Shown: in pieces, positions 1-24,400 of the stretch
How the letters are laid out: the number at the start of each line of letters is the position of its first letter
Numbering within the stretch: position 1 is the stretch's first letter
Assembly (NCBI GenBank): GCA_963942565.1
Contig: OZ012699.1
Location: 1,091,772 to 1,155,771 of the forward strand
From: Maea johnstoni
Taxonomy: Eukaryota; Annelida; Polychaeta; Spionida; Magelonidae
Direction of reading: 5' to 3'
DNA length: 64,000 nucleotides
The notes under the pieces: generated by a model
The model's database searches: none
The model's input: the letters and a program-made list of their open reading frames with translations, nothing else
Told to the model about the DNA's origin: nothing
Translations under genes and position numbers: made by a program

Positions 1-319
1 TTTAATGGTTGGAGAATTGGTATTTAGGATGGCGAGGCAATTTTTGGGGTAGGAACAATTCATTTTTCAGTAGGATTGGCAAAAAAAACTTTAGGGTAGG
101 GGACAAAAACTAGGTAGGGTAGGGTAATAGGAACCAAACATCTTTTTTTTTAGGCCTAAGCTATGAATGATAGTTATCATCCAAAGTTCACATCAGTCAT
201 ATGCACATCCAAATTATAATTTTCTTCTCCGCTGATATTGCATTTTTTTTATCAAAGGAATAAAATCTCTAGAACACAAGGACCGACTTGTCAAAAACAC
301 TTCTAAACAATCTTAATTA

Positions 320-523
320 CTGTAGAACACACATATGATGTATGTCCCAAATATAGCGAATTGGGGAGTTTCCGCATCATAGCGTATCTTTATGTTAGCG
401 ACGGTAGCCGTCGCTGACAGTGCCAGTAAGAAAAAAGTACAGCGTTTATATATATATAGCGAAGCGGAACCACAAGCTATGTACACTATATATAAATAGA
501 CGCGTACATTGTGTGTTCTACAG
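320..523. mobile_element. TA-flanked MITE with CTGTAGAA termini
   Basis: TA at 318-319 and 524-525. Ends CTGTAGAACACACA and TGTGTGTTCTACAG. Tc1/mariner-type signature (TA target). The same terminus is used at 1580-1795, 26062-26248 and 41390-41682. Confidence 0.8.
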
Positions 524-657
524 TATACAATACAGTAATAGTCTTCTATTACAATGCATTCCAGCCCTAGCTATAAGGGGCAGTGTATTTACACACTATA
601 TCAAACCTATCTACCCAGACCAGTGATCCCAGTGGAACACAGTGTTTTCATTATTAA

Positions 658-863
658 CCCTTCCAATGCTGAGGCTACTTTCGTCCAAAGTACAAGGATG
701 CAAAGATTTATGAAAACCATCGAAACCCTGTCAAGTTGGTATTCATTTGATAGCTCTCGCTGAGGACTCTCAGATGAGTACCCATATGCCAGGGTTTCAG
801 TCATTTTCATGGGTTTTTTGCATAATTTTGTAATGGCCAAATTAGCCAGCAGCAACATAAGGG
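658..863. mobile_element. TTAA-flanked MITE, CCCTTCCAATGCTG family, copy 1
   Basis: TTAA at 654-657 and 864-867. Ends CCCTTCCAATGCTGAGG and CAGCAGCAACATAAGGG. It contains the box CAGATGAGTACCCATATGCC. TTAA plus CCC termini suggest a piggyBac-mobilised MITE. Confidence 0.85.
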
Positions 864-1579
864 TTAACATGTGATGTGTTTTCTGGAGGTGGTGTATATT
901 TGTATTCGGTGGATATGTAGCTTTTATTCACTGGTGATCTTTATAAGCAATTTACAGGTTTTGCATTAAGAATAGTCCTCCTGTCTTGAATAAGTATTAC
1001 CTTCTTAATTAAAAGAAGTAAAATTAAAAGTTCGGTCAACTTCTTGATGACACGAAGTCAGCCAGAGATTCAGCTTAAAAACAATTCCTAGCCAGCCTTC
1101 CACAAATTAATTTGTTCTGTTTGTGTCATTCTGTATTGTAATATTCAAAGTATTTGTGATCACTAAATCTGTCACTAAAATATTGTTATTACCATCATAA
1201 CCATTTCCGGCCATGCCATGAAACAACCTGATAATAAGACCATAAAAATAATATTCACAGCGGCCAAAAGCAGTGGGACAATTTTGATGAAATCTTGCAG
1301 ATAAAAGCATAGTTAGGAAAATATTTGATGGAGAAATGTTTATCAAAACATTACCAACAAATTACCTTCAAATATTTCTAAAAGTTATTCTTAATTCCAG
1401 AGATATTATCAAAAGAATCAAAGATCCAGATGACAATTTCAAAAGGAATTCTTAAGCATTAATGGGTTAATGTCAAGCCCTGCTCTTTAACCAATCAGCT
1501 GCGATCTTAGCTGCGAAGGCTGTGGCATGATGGGCAGAGCCCTCTGGTGAGTAGTGACAACACTAGAAACAACAACATA

Positions 1580-1795
1580 CTGTAAAACCCATTATTATTG
1601 CGCTCCTTTTAATTTCACGCATTTCGCGCTAGGTGATGATAACGCATATATAGCTGGCGCTGATATACGTTCAAAAAGCAAAACAATACCCCATCTAGCG
1701 GTGATACAGTTGATGCGTGTAATTAAATGGCCGCAATCAGATTCAAACGGCAGTTGTGTAAATAAAAATGTGCGCGGTAATAAAGGGTTTTACCG
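1580..1795. mobile_element. TA-flanked MITE with CTGTAAAACCC termini
   Basis: Ends CTGTAAAACCCATTATTATT and AATAAAGGGTTTTACCG are inverted, with TA on both sides. Tc1/mariner-like; no coding frame of its own. Confidence 0.75.
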
Positions 1796-2508
1796 TAATA
1801 CAAGTGTAAACCTCGGGCTGTTCCGTTGCACACTGGAAAACACTTGGTATTGATAAACTAATTACACAAATTTCTTTACCCTTATGCTGCTGGTGGCTAA
1901 TTTGGCCAATAAAAAATGATTCCCTCAGATGAGTACCCATATGCCAGGGTTAAGGTATTGAATTGTTATCAACATTGTATTGAATTGTGAAAACCTAAAG
2001 GTGGCAATCCCTACCTATTTCACAAGTGCCCATTTGCTCTGAGTAAGGACAATTATCTTTTTGCAATAGATAAATATAAGAGCTCTGTGTATTGGAATAA
2101 GAAGAACAACTTTTTTTCACATATTTCTAATTTTTTTTTATTTCCAATTTTTGCAAATATGTCAAAATGCCAGAACGATGATGCACTTTTCACATAGATG
2201 AGTCACATGCCATAATACAACATGCACAATGTTTGAAAGAACTAAGTCATAAAATAATGAAACTTGTCAGCAAAAAAGGGTATTAATGCGCCTGAGAGCA
2301 TGTTTATATGGATAGGGCGCAATATCAAATGACAATAATAATATTACTATTATCATATTATTTTTTCACATTAATATCATGGGATGGATAACACTTACAT
2401 ACAGTCTTATATGTATCCCAGTACTCAGACAATGGTTTATGTCATCAATTATCTATGTATTGTTCTTACTTTTTCTATGCATACAGAGCAAACTTGTAAA
2501 AGGATGAA

Positions 2509-2711
2509 CCCTTCCAATGCTGAGACAACTTTCGTCCAAAGCACAAAGACGCAAATATTTTTGAAAATTATCTAAACCCTGTCATGTTGGTATTCATTGG
2601 ATAGCTCTTGCAGAGTACTCTTAGATGAGTACCCATGTGCCAGGGTTTCAATAATTTTTCAGGATTTTGAATCATTTGGTATTGGCCAATTAGCCAGCAG
2701 CAGCATAAGGT
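2509..2711. mobile_element. CCCTTCCAATGCTG MITE, copy 2
   Basis: Same ends and internal box (AGATGAGTACCCATGTGCCA) as copy 1. The left TTAA has decayed to TGAA. Confidence 0.82.
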
Positions 2712-3366
2712 TTAAGGATAAAGGAATAAAGCAGAAAAATTCACAAAATATTTGAGTTGAGGGTTGGTTTCATTCAAGGTTTCTCCCCCAAATATTTTAG
2801 GAGACTGTTCTGATAACAAAAAAATATTTGCACTATAGACAGGGTGTTTTTGAGCCCTATAGGCAATAATGGGTTACTAACAATTAGAGCTAGTACGATC
2901 AATCGGCGGCTCGAGCTATTGCTCGTATCGTCGCCGGCGGCGAGCACTCGAGCCGCCATTACAGCTCGCCGAATTCGGCGAAAATGTAAATAAAGCCACA
3001 TCGTCAATCATCCGCCATCTTTTTTGTCTTGCTGACGTCTTTCCCACGTGGGATCCCAGCGAGATCGCACGATAGCAGGAGGTGATTGGCTTAGGCAGGC
3101 ATGGGCCTGTTCTAATTAGCGTGATTGACAGCAATTTACGTTGTTCATTGGCTTAGGCAGGCATGGGGCGGTTCCAAATTAGCGTGATTGACAGCAATTA
3201 ATTTCGCTCAGCAGTTGATTTCACTGCATGTGCAATGAGTTGTTAGGGCTCGTAATATGTCGATTAATCGCTCGGCAGTTTCAGCGATTGATCGAGCCGT
3301 TTTTTAGTGGCGAATCCGAGCACTAACAACAATATCAACAATTGCATGTCCAGTCCGTTTTGGGCC

Positions 3367-3550
3367 TGCCCTGATGGCCGTGTATTCTAAGGTGTTGCTA
3401 CTGACTGCTAGCTCTCTCACCGCTACCTGGGTTTCAATCCTAGCCAGGGCAAGTTAGAAAGTTCCCAGTGACTTGGATTTTGGTGGTGGTTTTTGGTGGG
3501 TCCTCCACCACTTACAACTGGCTAGTCACAACTTAGCCGCAATGTTGCAG
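3367..3550 (+). repeat. tRNA-derived SINE, full-length copy
   Basis: The head has a pol III A box (TGATGGCCGTGTATTCTAAGG) and a B box (GGTTTCAATCC), like a long-variable-arm tRNA (Leu/Ser type). The body contains TTCCCAGTGACTTGG and ends ...ACAACTGGCTAGTCACAAC. Heads alone occur at 26762-26820 and 28817-28865; body pieces at 44505-44545, 49379-49445 and 50111-50200. Confidence 0.8.
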
Positions 3551-4014
3551 AAAAAGTGAAAAAAAATCAAAATTCCAAATAAAAATCCCAATCCGTTCTT
3601 AGTGTAAGAACAAACAATCACAATATATTTCTTTCACATTCCACTACCATTTACTTTTTAATTTTTTTTTAGATGTAAGAACATTAAGGGTAAGGGTTTT
3701 AACCCTTTTACATCAGGAGCTCACACACACTCTGACACACAAGTAAATTTGTTATGAATCGCTATGCTGAGGAACCTAGATTCTCAACCCTTATGCAGCT
3801 GTCGGCTAATTTGACCCATACAAAATAATGCAAAAAAACTAAAAAATGAGTGGAACCCTGGCACATACATTTGCAAAATATGTGAAGGAGAGTTGCATAT
3901 AAAGTCAAGATATATATCTCTCCTTCAAATATTTTCTAAAAAAACTGTTTTTATTAGAGGGATATCACCAAAATAGTCAGACAGTTTTGGCTGCTACAGG
4001 AATAAAAGGGTTAA

Positions 4015-4834
4015 CCCTTCCAATGCTGGGGCAACTTTCTTTCAAAGGAGGCTAAGATTTTCGATAACCATCCAAACCCTGTCATATTGCTACTCATTAG
4101 AAAGCTCTCACTGAGCACTCTCAGATGAGTACCCATTTACAAGGGTTTCTGTAATTCTTTAGGATTTTTGCATCATTTTGTATTGGCAAAATTAGCCACC
4201 AGCAGTATACCGTAAATTCTCAGTAATCCGGGACACTTAAATGATTACGCTTGTTATGGGTTCAGGGGGCCATGTTTTCTTTAAATACCCTGATGTTGTA
4301 TCAGCAAAATTTACAGCTAGGTCCATATTTTTTTTTAATGGCATCAGGCGTTAGATCGAGGGTTGTCCAAATATCCCAATAATTATTTAGTATAATAATT
4401 GAAGTGGCCCACATCCCAAGAGTGGTCTATCTAAATTTCTGAGAATTTATGGTAATGGTTAAATGCTCTGCTATTTTTGAAAGCCATCTAAACCCTGCCA
4501 TGTTGGTATTCATTGGATAGCGCTCACTGAGCACTTTCAGATGAGTACCTATGTGCCAGGGTTTAAGTCATTCTTCAACTTTTTTGCATCACATTGTATT
4601 GGCTAAATAAGCCACCAACCGCATACCATAAATTCTCAGTAATTTGGGACACTTTTTAATTATCACATTCTTTATGGGTTCAGGGTGGCCCATGAAAAAT
4701 ACCTCGAAGCTGTATCAGCAATATTTACAGCTTTTTTGAAAAGGCATCAGGCGTTATTTATTTTGTAAAATAATAATAGTGGCCCATATTCCAAGAGGGG
4801 TCTTAATTTCTGAGAATTTACGGTAAGGGTCAAA
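4015..4834. mobile_element. Two CCCTTCCAATGCTG MITE copies in tandem, each carrying a nested MITE
   Basis: Outer copies about 4015-4458 and 4463-4834. Inside each, at the same point near the right end, lies a TA-flanked MITE with ends CCGTAAATTCTCAGTAAT and TTTCTGAGAATTTATGG (4210-4452 and 4626-4823). The identical insertion point implies one insertion followed by duplication of the composite. Confidence 0.8.
4757..4762 (-). promoter_or_regulatory. Candidate poly(A) signal of DNAJB11
   Basis: AATAAA on the minus strand, about 270 nt past the DNAJB11 stop, inside a MITE copy. The transposon may have supplied the signal. Confidence 0.35.
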
Positions 4835-5032
4835 TGTTCTAGCCTGCTCCTCTCCTATTACGATGCCGGAACGGCCCAAACCTGAGGATGAAGTAGTAGG
4901 AATAAGTCTTGGAGGGCCAAGTCTCTTATTTGGGTGCAAAAATGTCCCAATATAAAAATAGCCTAGTTATGTACATGAGGTGGGAGTGAGGCTACGGCGG
5001 ACTGCCCCCTTTACCTCCGTCTCCCCCCCTCC

Positions 5033-16869
<11,837 letters not shown>

Positions 16870-17400
16870 GTTGGATTTTGACACGCCAAGGTAAACTGCA
16901 TTGTGGGAATTCTTGGACAAAAATATTTTGTTAATTATTCGCAAATTTATTGTTTCACAATACAAAAAATATGATCTGTGTAAATTAAACAAATAATTAC
17001 TTATATTTCAAGACTTTTGTTATCACAAAGATTGTGAAATTAATATGATGTAAATCTCGTTCATGCGAGATCTTAGCGAGACTTATGCTAGAAAACACTA
17101 ATTCTCCAAACTCAAGTATTTTCAACTAAAACTGCTTTAAGACTGACTCTGTCGAGGTACGTATGGCTTCATGTAGTTGCGTGGAAGACAAATGTGAGTT
17201 GAGAAATAATTCAAACGAAAAATAGTGCCCCTGTTTCTCCTCAACTTTCTATTATAACCAATTTTCGCTCAGGAGTGAACATGATTTTGTCTGAAGTCAC
17301 AGTCTCTTTGACTTCAGCCTGACACTTTCAAGAGGACTTAACTGTCTTGGGGTTTGACACTAAAATAAGATATCACAGTTGGACAATAAGAACACCAATT
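16870..17400. promoter_or_regulatory. DNAJB11 5' flank
   Basis: Divergent promoter region. No TATA box or ER-stress element (CCAAT-N9-CCACG) found near the ATG. The CCAAT at about 16650 lies in intron 1. Confidence 0.4.
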
Positions 17401-17408
17401 TATATGTA

Positions 17409-18063
17409 ATAGCGAGCGAAGCTCGGAAAGGCCGCAGGCCTTTCGCGAAGCCTCGCAGTCATGCAATAGAGGGTGAGTGTATATGACGTCACTAAGAAAT
17501 ACAGGGACCCAGAAAGTCGCCGTGAGCAACAATATCGTCCCTTGTGCCAATCCCTCGCGCGGCCGACTTCCGCTGTTAAATGTAGTTTAAGTAACGACCG
17601 ATTTCATTGGTCGACAATCACGTAATGTACAGTACAATAACAAACATACCTCCATTGGATGAAATGTATGAATGAACGTGCGTGAATGAAAGTGCATTGT
17701 TGTGGGTGCTGTCACGCTGTAGCCGCCGCTACTATATCCTTGGATGAATCTAAGCTATATCCACGTTAAAACTGAATTTTTCGCCCGTCCGTGGGTCAAT
17801 TCTCATGCAGTTTAGATCGTTAGAACTGCCAGAATTCATTCTACTGGCCATTGAACTCTCTTTAAAATCGGTCGTTACTTAAACAACATACAAAAACGGA
17901 AGTCAGCCGCGCTTGGTACGCTCACATTGGGCGGTCGCGTGGGACGACGACGACTTTCTGGTTCCCAATATAGATTTCTTAGTCACGTCATACACTCACG
18001 CTCTATTGCATGACTGTGAGGCTTCGCGAAAGGCCTGCGGCCTTTCCGAGCTTCGCTCGCTAT
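17409..18063. mobile_element. 655-bp TIR element in the DNAJB11/MCRS1 intergenic region, 8-bp TSD
   Basis: Long inverted repeats (~195 bp, 17409-17605 against 17873-18063) begin ATAGCGAGCGAAGCTCGG. They are flanked by perfect TATATGTA duplications (17401-17408, 18064-18071). An 8-bp TSD suits hAT, P or Merlin-like transposition; no transposase is present. Each arm holds a TGACGTCA/TGACGTGA-type site (17484-17491, 17993-18000). Confidence 0.92.
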
Positions 18064-18459
18064 TATATGTATCATTTCAAATACTAAAATTGCCAAGCCT
18101 TGAGTAAAATGTGTCTTTGTTACTGTTAGGGATGGGATTTTTAAATATTTCTTCTTGCTGACGGCTCTGTCTCTGACACAGAATAGAGGGTTGGATTGAT
18201 ATTCTATATAGCTAAGGATAGAATGAATTATGTATCACTGATATGATATATTATTTATTATATCCTTGACTATTTGATTTTGTTTCATTGATTGTCTTTA
18301 TGAATTAGTTAAATTTGCCAACATTAATCTATGAACAAAATTCAGTATGTAACAGTTCGTGATTTCTCGACAACTGCTACAGAGACAACGTAGCGTCAGT
18401 CGAGATTTCTCGACAACCGCAGCGAGGAGGTTAAACTTTTCTCTCTTGTGTTACCTAGG

Positions 18460-21400
18460 ATGGCAGACCCTGGCCATATGTCTCACCTTACGAGCACGGC
18501 ATCAGACATGGATCCCAACAGCTCAAGTATGAGTATGGAGAGCAGCCTTGAGAGCAGCCTTCTAGGCCTGGCAGCCACTCCCAGCAGTAAGTATGAAGCC
18601 ACTCTATGTTCACTAAATAACATACTGGTCCATAGTCTTAGACAGCAGGGTGTCTGTCTCTCATTCGTACTCCCAAAACCTCAAAAATCACCCCTCAGAA
18701 CATCCACATTTTTTTTGTGAGGAATTTCTTAAAATATAATATATTTGAAGCATAAAAATATAAATGAATTGTTTGTTTTTTTACCTCAATGTAATTCCCG
18801 TACCATATTTTGCCTTATTTCAATAAGTAAAAGAATGTTTATGCTTGTAATCTGAGTAGAATTATATTGTGCTCTCTCGCGAGTCACAATTAATAGCAAG
18901 TATCAGATCATTCACAGGGTATAACACTTAGATTTCAGGCTAGGAGCCCAAAAAGGTCTTTTGATGAAAATTAGTGGTCATTATTATTATTGTTATTATT
19001 GTTAACTACTATTATTCCTACAGGAGCGATGCCGAAAGTGAACCTTCAGAAGACGCCGAGTCTGCAGAGCCCGGCGCAGATCGCGCTGGGTCTGCAGAAG
19101 AGGCGGAGCTCAACGCGATCCATCAAGAGGAGGAAGTTTGACGATGAGCTGGTCGAAAGTAGTCTCATCAAGTCCGATAGAGGGCGCCTCAAGGGGCCCG
19201 ACATAAAACTTGAGCCGATCATCCCGCAAGAGCCCACTGCGGTTCCCCAACCTCCACCAGAGAAGAAAAAAGTACAGGTGGCAGAGAAAAAGGTAAGAAA
19301 AAATGTTGGTCTTGAGTGCATTGAAACAGTGCCACAGCCAGAAAGGTGTCAGGGTATCGTTTGTAACCCCAAAACTCAAAAATTAGGCAACAGGGCAACA
19401 CATATTGTTTGAGGAAATTCTGCAAGAGCCCACTGCGGTTCCCCAACCTCCGCCAGAGAAGAAAAAAGTACAGGTTGCAGAGAAAAGGGTAGGTTGGAAC
19501 TCTTCCTGGGCTCAGAAGAATGCATGTATGTTGGTCTTAAATACATTAAAACAGGGCCACAGCCAGAAAAGTGTCTGGGTATTCTATTCAACACTAAATA
19601 ATTCGGCATTAGGGCAACAAATATGTATTTTTTGAGGAATTTCTAAAAATGTCAATTTTGAGCCAATAATGGAATGTATTCAACCAGTTATCAGAACATT
19701 TTGCATTTTGAAGTAAGTACATAATATGTATGTCTGCTATTATCATCTAAATATTTTGTCGTCTTTCTCTCTGTTTTTCATAACATCCTCAAGAAAAATG
19801 CATATCGAAGAATTTGAGGTTTTATAGATGAATATTTTGATCTGTAATAAAATGGTCTTTTTGTCACTTTCAGCCTCCAAAAACTTCCACAAAAAGGAGC
19901 AAAAAACAAAAGGTGAGTAACAATCAAAAGGGTTAATTATAAGCTAGGGGTGTGATTGATATGAGAAGAAGCGATTAATCAGAAAGAATATTGTGTCATA
20001 TGTTATGTCAATTAATCGCTAAAATAATCACCAGGCTTTGTTATTACTTTTTTGCCATTTTTAGCCAACACTGGTAAGAACTTTGAATAGAAACTCGAGT
20101 CTTCACTCAAAAAATAATGAGAAAATTTTAATTGCTTTATTTTAGAATCATTGCATATTATGATGAATATAAGGATAATTGCAACAAAAATAGGATGTGA
20201 TACATATAAAAATGATAAATATTTAATGTTTCGTGCTGTGCTCCAAAATATAATCAAATATATTGGAATCAAAAGAAATAATGTCAGTAATGAAATTTGG
20301 AAAAAAATGTATTATTTTAATTAGCCACCCTCAACGTCCAGTTTAAGGTGGCTGTAAACGTTTCCGGTGGAGAGCAGACTTTCCCTCAAATAATGGCTGA
20401 TTTCTCATTATTTGTACACTAAACCCCTAGCAAACTATATATTTTTAGAAAGCTGAGATTCTAAGGAACACATAGGATATGGATAGGTTTTATATGCTCC
20501 AAACATTTTGAAGAAATTGGGGTCAAAACTTTGACTAATCAATTTTCAGTATCTATGTCACGGCTGACGCAAATCTAAGAGCAGGATCTAAGATAATAAC
20601 CTGATTTTTTAAAACATTGAAAAAACCCTTTGTCTCTACAAATCTAGACAAGGGTTTTGTAAAATATGGCCCCTAACTTTTTTTATGGCCATTTATCTAA
20701 CAACATTTTAGGAAAAAAATGCTTTTTTGGTTTCTTGATTTTTGACTCACTATAAAAAATTAACCAGATAAGATATTGCAATATCCCCGTCTAGATTTGT
20801 AGAGAACATGTTTTAGAATCTATATACAAAGTTTGAAGCTAATTGATTAAGATTTGTGTCTAAATTCACGTCAGCCGTGAGAGTAAAACTATAGAAATCT
20901 AAGCTGAGAAAATGGCAGTTTTGCGTTTTACACAATAATTGTAACTGTGCAATAACTTGCTACTACTTTAATGTGTTTATTTTAGTCCAAGTGGAAAGAT
21001 AAAGTAACCTTCCATTGTATTTCACAACTGTCAACATTTTTTTCCTCTGAATTACCTCAAAAATAAGTATAAATAAGCACATTTCTGCTACTGCCTGTAG
21101 CCTGTCAAAATAGTTGGTATGCTAATTTTGAGTCCCTTCCATATATGGGCATCATGTGACCTCACCCTGGAATCTTGTTTGCATGCTAATGTAATCCATC
21201 ATAGTTCTAGATTTCTTAATCATTCAAAGAACTGTGCCATCAAAATCAATTTTCGGCTATCTAGTTTGTTATGCTAGCAGCCTATTTGACTGCAAGTTTA
21301 CTGATTTTGCAAATAAAAGCTTGAAATACCTTATCATTTATCTAAAATAAGCATTTTGCAGGGCCAAAAGCTTAATACTTTGAAGCTATCACAAGCATAG

Positions 21401-24400
21401 TTTTCTAACAAAGTGGCTTGTTTTTGTTCATATTTTTGGGCCTTATTCGTTGAAGGGGATATGTACCTCTTTCAATATTCCACTTGGTACCTGAGTAAAT
21501 CAATCTATCTGTTTATGTGGGTGCTGCTATTGAGAACAACTTAATGCTATCTTGGATTAAGAAAAGAATGGATATGTAACGAGAGACCAATTACTATATG
21601 CCCTATAGTCCTCATGCCAGGACCACCAGATAAGGCAGCAGGGCGAGGTCACGTGGGAACAAGGACCAATCAGGGCTCTTGCATCGATTACATTACAGAG
21701 AAACCTTATCTCCACCACCTGCTGGGGGTGCCCAGAGCACCTATTAGCGACTATTAGTTGACACTGGTTGAGGCTAGCATGTTCAGGTTGACCGGCTGGT
21801 TTCCATTCCATGTGTTTGGTCTTCTAAGATGCTATGGAGTCATGAAGTAAAATAATTTCACAAATCTATTTTGCTGTATCTGCTTCTACTCTAGAGACAA
21901 TCCAGTGATCCAAGGTGAATAATCCTGAATCAGATAGCTGCATAGTTTCTTAGATGAGCAACTTATGATCCAAGATAGTTTACAGAAGAATGGGCACTTT
22001 CCTTAAGGTCCCATACAATATATTCCTGTGTCTTTACTGCTTGAAGTGCTCAGGGCAAATGACCTGTTCTACCCAAACAGCAGTAAGCCCAATTGTTTGG
22101 TACTTCCTCTCAACTCCCAAAACCCTTGAGGGGATTATGTGTGACACTACACACTGAGCGGAGACCTGAGGGGATTATGTCCAATTGACACAACACAGAT
22201 ACCTGTATCTATTTCCACAGAAATGAAGCCACAGTGCTAATCAATCACCTAACCCAATTGTTCACCTGTAATTCCAATCTTTTTTGTTTCTCTAACTGAC
22301 TGACAACATTGTTGTGAAAAATAAAATCCAGGCTTCAATTAGTTGATAGCTGAATTATATGGATGTAATTGTACTTATATGGGTGTGATTGTCCCATTTT
22401 AGTATTGTTAATTACCCAAAGAGCGTGGAGTGTCTGTTCAAGATGGAGGTATGAGAAGGAATTACTCAGCATGCAAAGCCCAAGTTTTCCCATCAAATAC
22501 ACACATTGTATTACCTGTTGCCCAAAAACTGGTATGTTTCCTGTTTTTCTCAGACAGTCGGAGCCACATTTTGATTAAGACTAACCCCCAATACACTATT
22601 TTTGAATTAATCAAAACATCATTATCTGTGATGCCATTCCATTTCCTGCCTCATCTTCACTTGGCAGGTGGGAGGGGCTTATCAGCTAATTAGTCACATG
22701 ACCAAAACATTGCAGCATGGCTCTCTGATTCTCAGCTGTCACACAAACAAATTTCACAATTCATGGAGTTTGGAGTGGGGTAGAGGTATGGAGTTTTTTT
22801 CATATGGAGGGTAAGACCCGGTTCATTAACATAATAGATATATCTCAAAATAGGCCTACCCTGAGGACGAAACGTTTACGGCCACCTTAAGCCAAATTGA
22901 AGTCTAAATATTGTTATCCTTATATTCTTATCAAACAAGGCTTAGGCTTCAGTGTTATTAGTAATATAAGTCATCAGCATTTTTGATTCCGATCTGTTTA
23001 AAGTGATTCATTACTTCAGTCTCTTAAAGATGCTATGTGTAAAAACATTTTAGAGCTATTATACATCTCATTGAAATAGAACAATTTAATCATTATCAGT
23101 TACCGGAAAATAGTTTTATTTTATACGGTACATATACAGTTTATTCCATGATGGGTTTGTTCTACAGAGTTCATTTGGATCGGCAGCCACCAAGGATCTG
23201 GGTCGCTGGAAACCTCAGGACGACCTGGCTCTCGTTACAGCTATACAACAGGTAACAGGGTCTTAGCCAGGATTTAGAAAGTGGGTGCCCAAAATTGGCA
23301 CTTGTAAAATCTTTGGGCGTCCTAATTTTCAAGGGAACCACCAATATACTCAGATTACAACATGTACAACATGTATTTACAAATTAAAATAAGGCATAAT
23401 GTCCATATACTGTGCCGTAGGTATTATATTGAGAAGAGAAAAAATTCAATTATATGCTACAAATTGACATTTTAAGAAATTACTCTGAAATTTTTTGGGG
23501 GTGTCCTGAAGGGTAATTTTTGAAGGTTTGGGTGTCCAAAAGGCGCCCAGACGCCCTGCTGGCTAAGACTATGACAGGTAACTACTTCATCACATTCTAG
23601 GCCATGATCTTAGCCAGCAGGGCATCTGGGTGTCTTTTTGGACACACAAACCCTTAAAAAGCACCCCTCATGACACCCAATTTTGTTTAGAACAAGCATC
23701 ATACATCAAATGAAAGCTAAGAATCTCAGGATTCAGAAACTGTGTGATGGCGGAACCAAAAAATTGTACAACATGAGATAACGCATCGTTTCCAAGGCAA
23801 ACTTTTTGTTCTTACATAGTAGCTGTATTGATGGCTATATTTAGCAACTTAGTGAAAACTCACCTAATTATTAGAATTATAGGAAAACACGTTTGATTAT
23901 ACATCATTTTGTTTTTAAAGGGGTTGTTCTTAATCAGCCTTCTCTTTATTCTATAAAGTTTCTCTGTTGTGATTTCAGACGAATGACTTGACGGCTGTTC
24001 ATCTTGGCGTGAAATTCTCCTGTAAATTCACACTGAAGGAAATTCAGGAGCGTTGGTATGCACTTCTATACGACCCGATAATATCAAAGTAAGTTCACAA
24101 TTGATATTTGATATACAGGTGAACTTGGTTATGACGGACTCAATGGGCCAGGAAAATTGGTCCGTCATATGCAAAATCCGTCCTATACACATGACGAATA
24201 CTTGATATGCATCGGACTGGGACCAAGCATATCGTCCGTCATATGCAAAAAATTGTCGTACAGTGGTCCGTCATATCCAAGTTCACCTGTAGCGCCCTTT
24301 CCACCTATAATGTTCAAAACTGCTTCAATTGGGATGGTTCTGTAAAAAACTAGGCTAGATTTCTAGGCTATCAAGTATTTTTTCTGTCAAGTTTTCCTGT

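Larger units (their letters stand above)
1..5032. other. Repeat-rich flank downstream of DNAJB11
   Basis: MITEs as listed plus a SINE. 2880-3310 holds a GC-richer block with GCCGGCGGCGAGC and the direct repeat GGCTTAGGCAGGCATGG (3088 and 3150). No gene is supported; all open frames are short and unlike known proteins. Confidence 0.6.
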
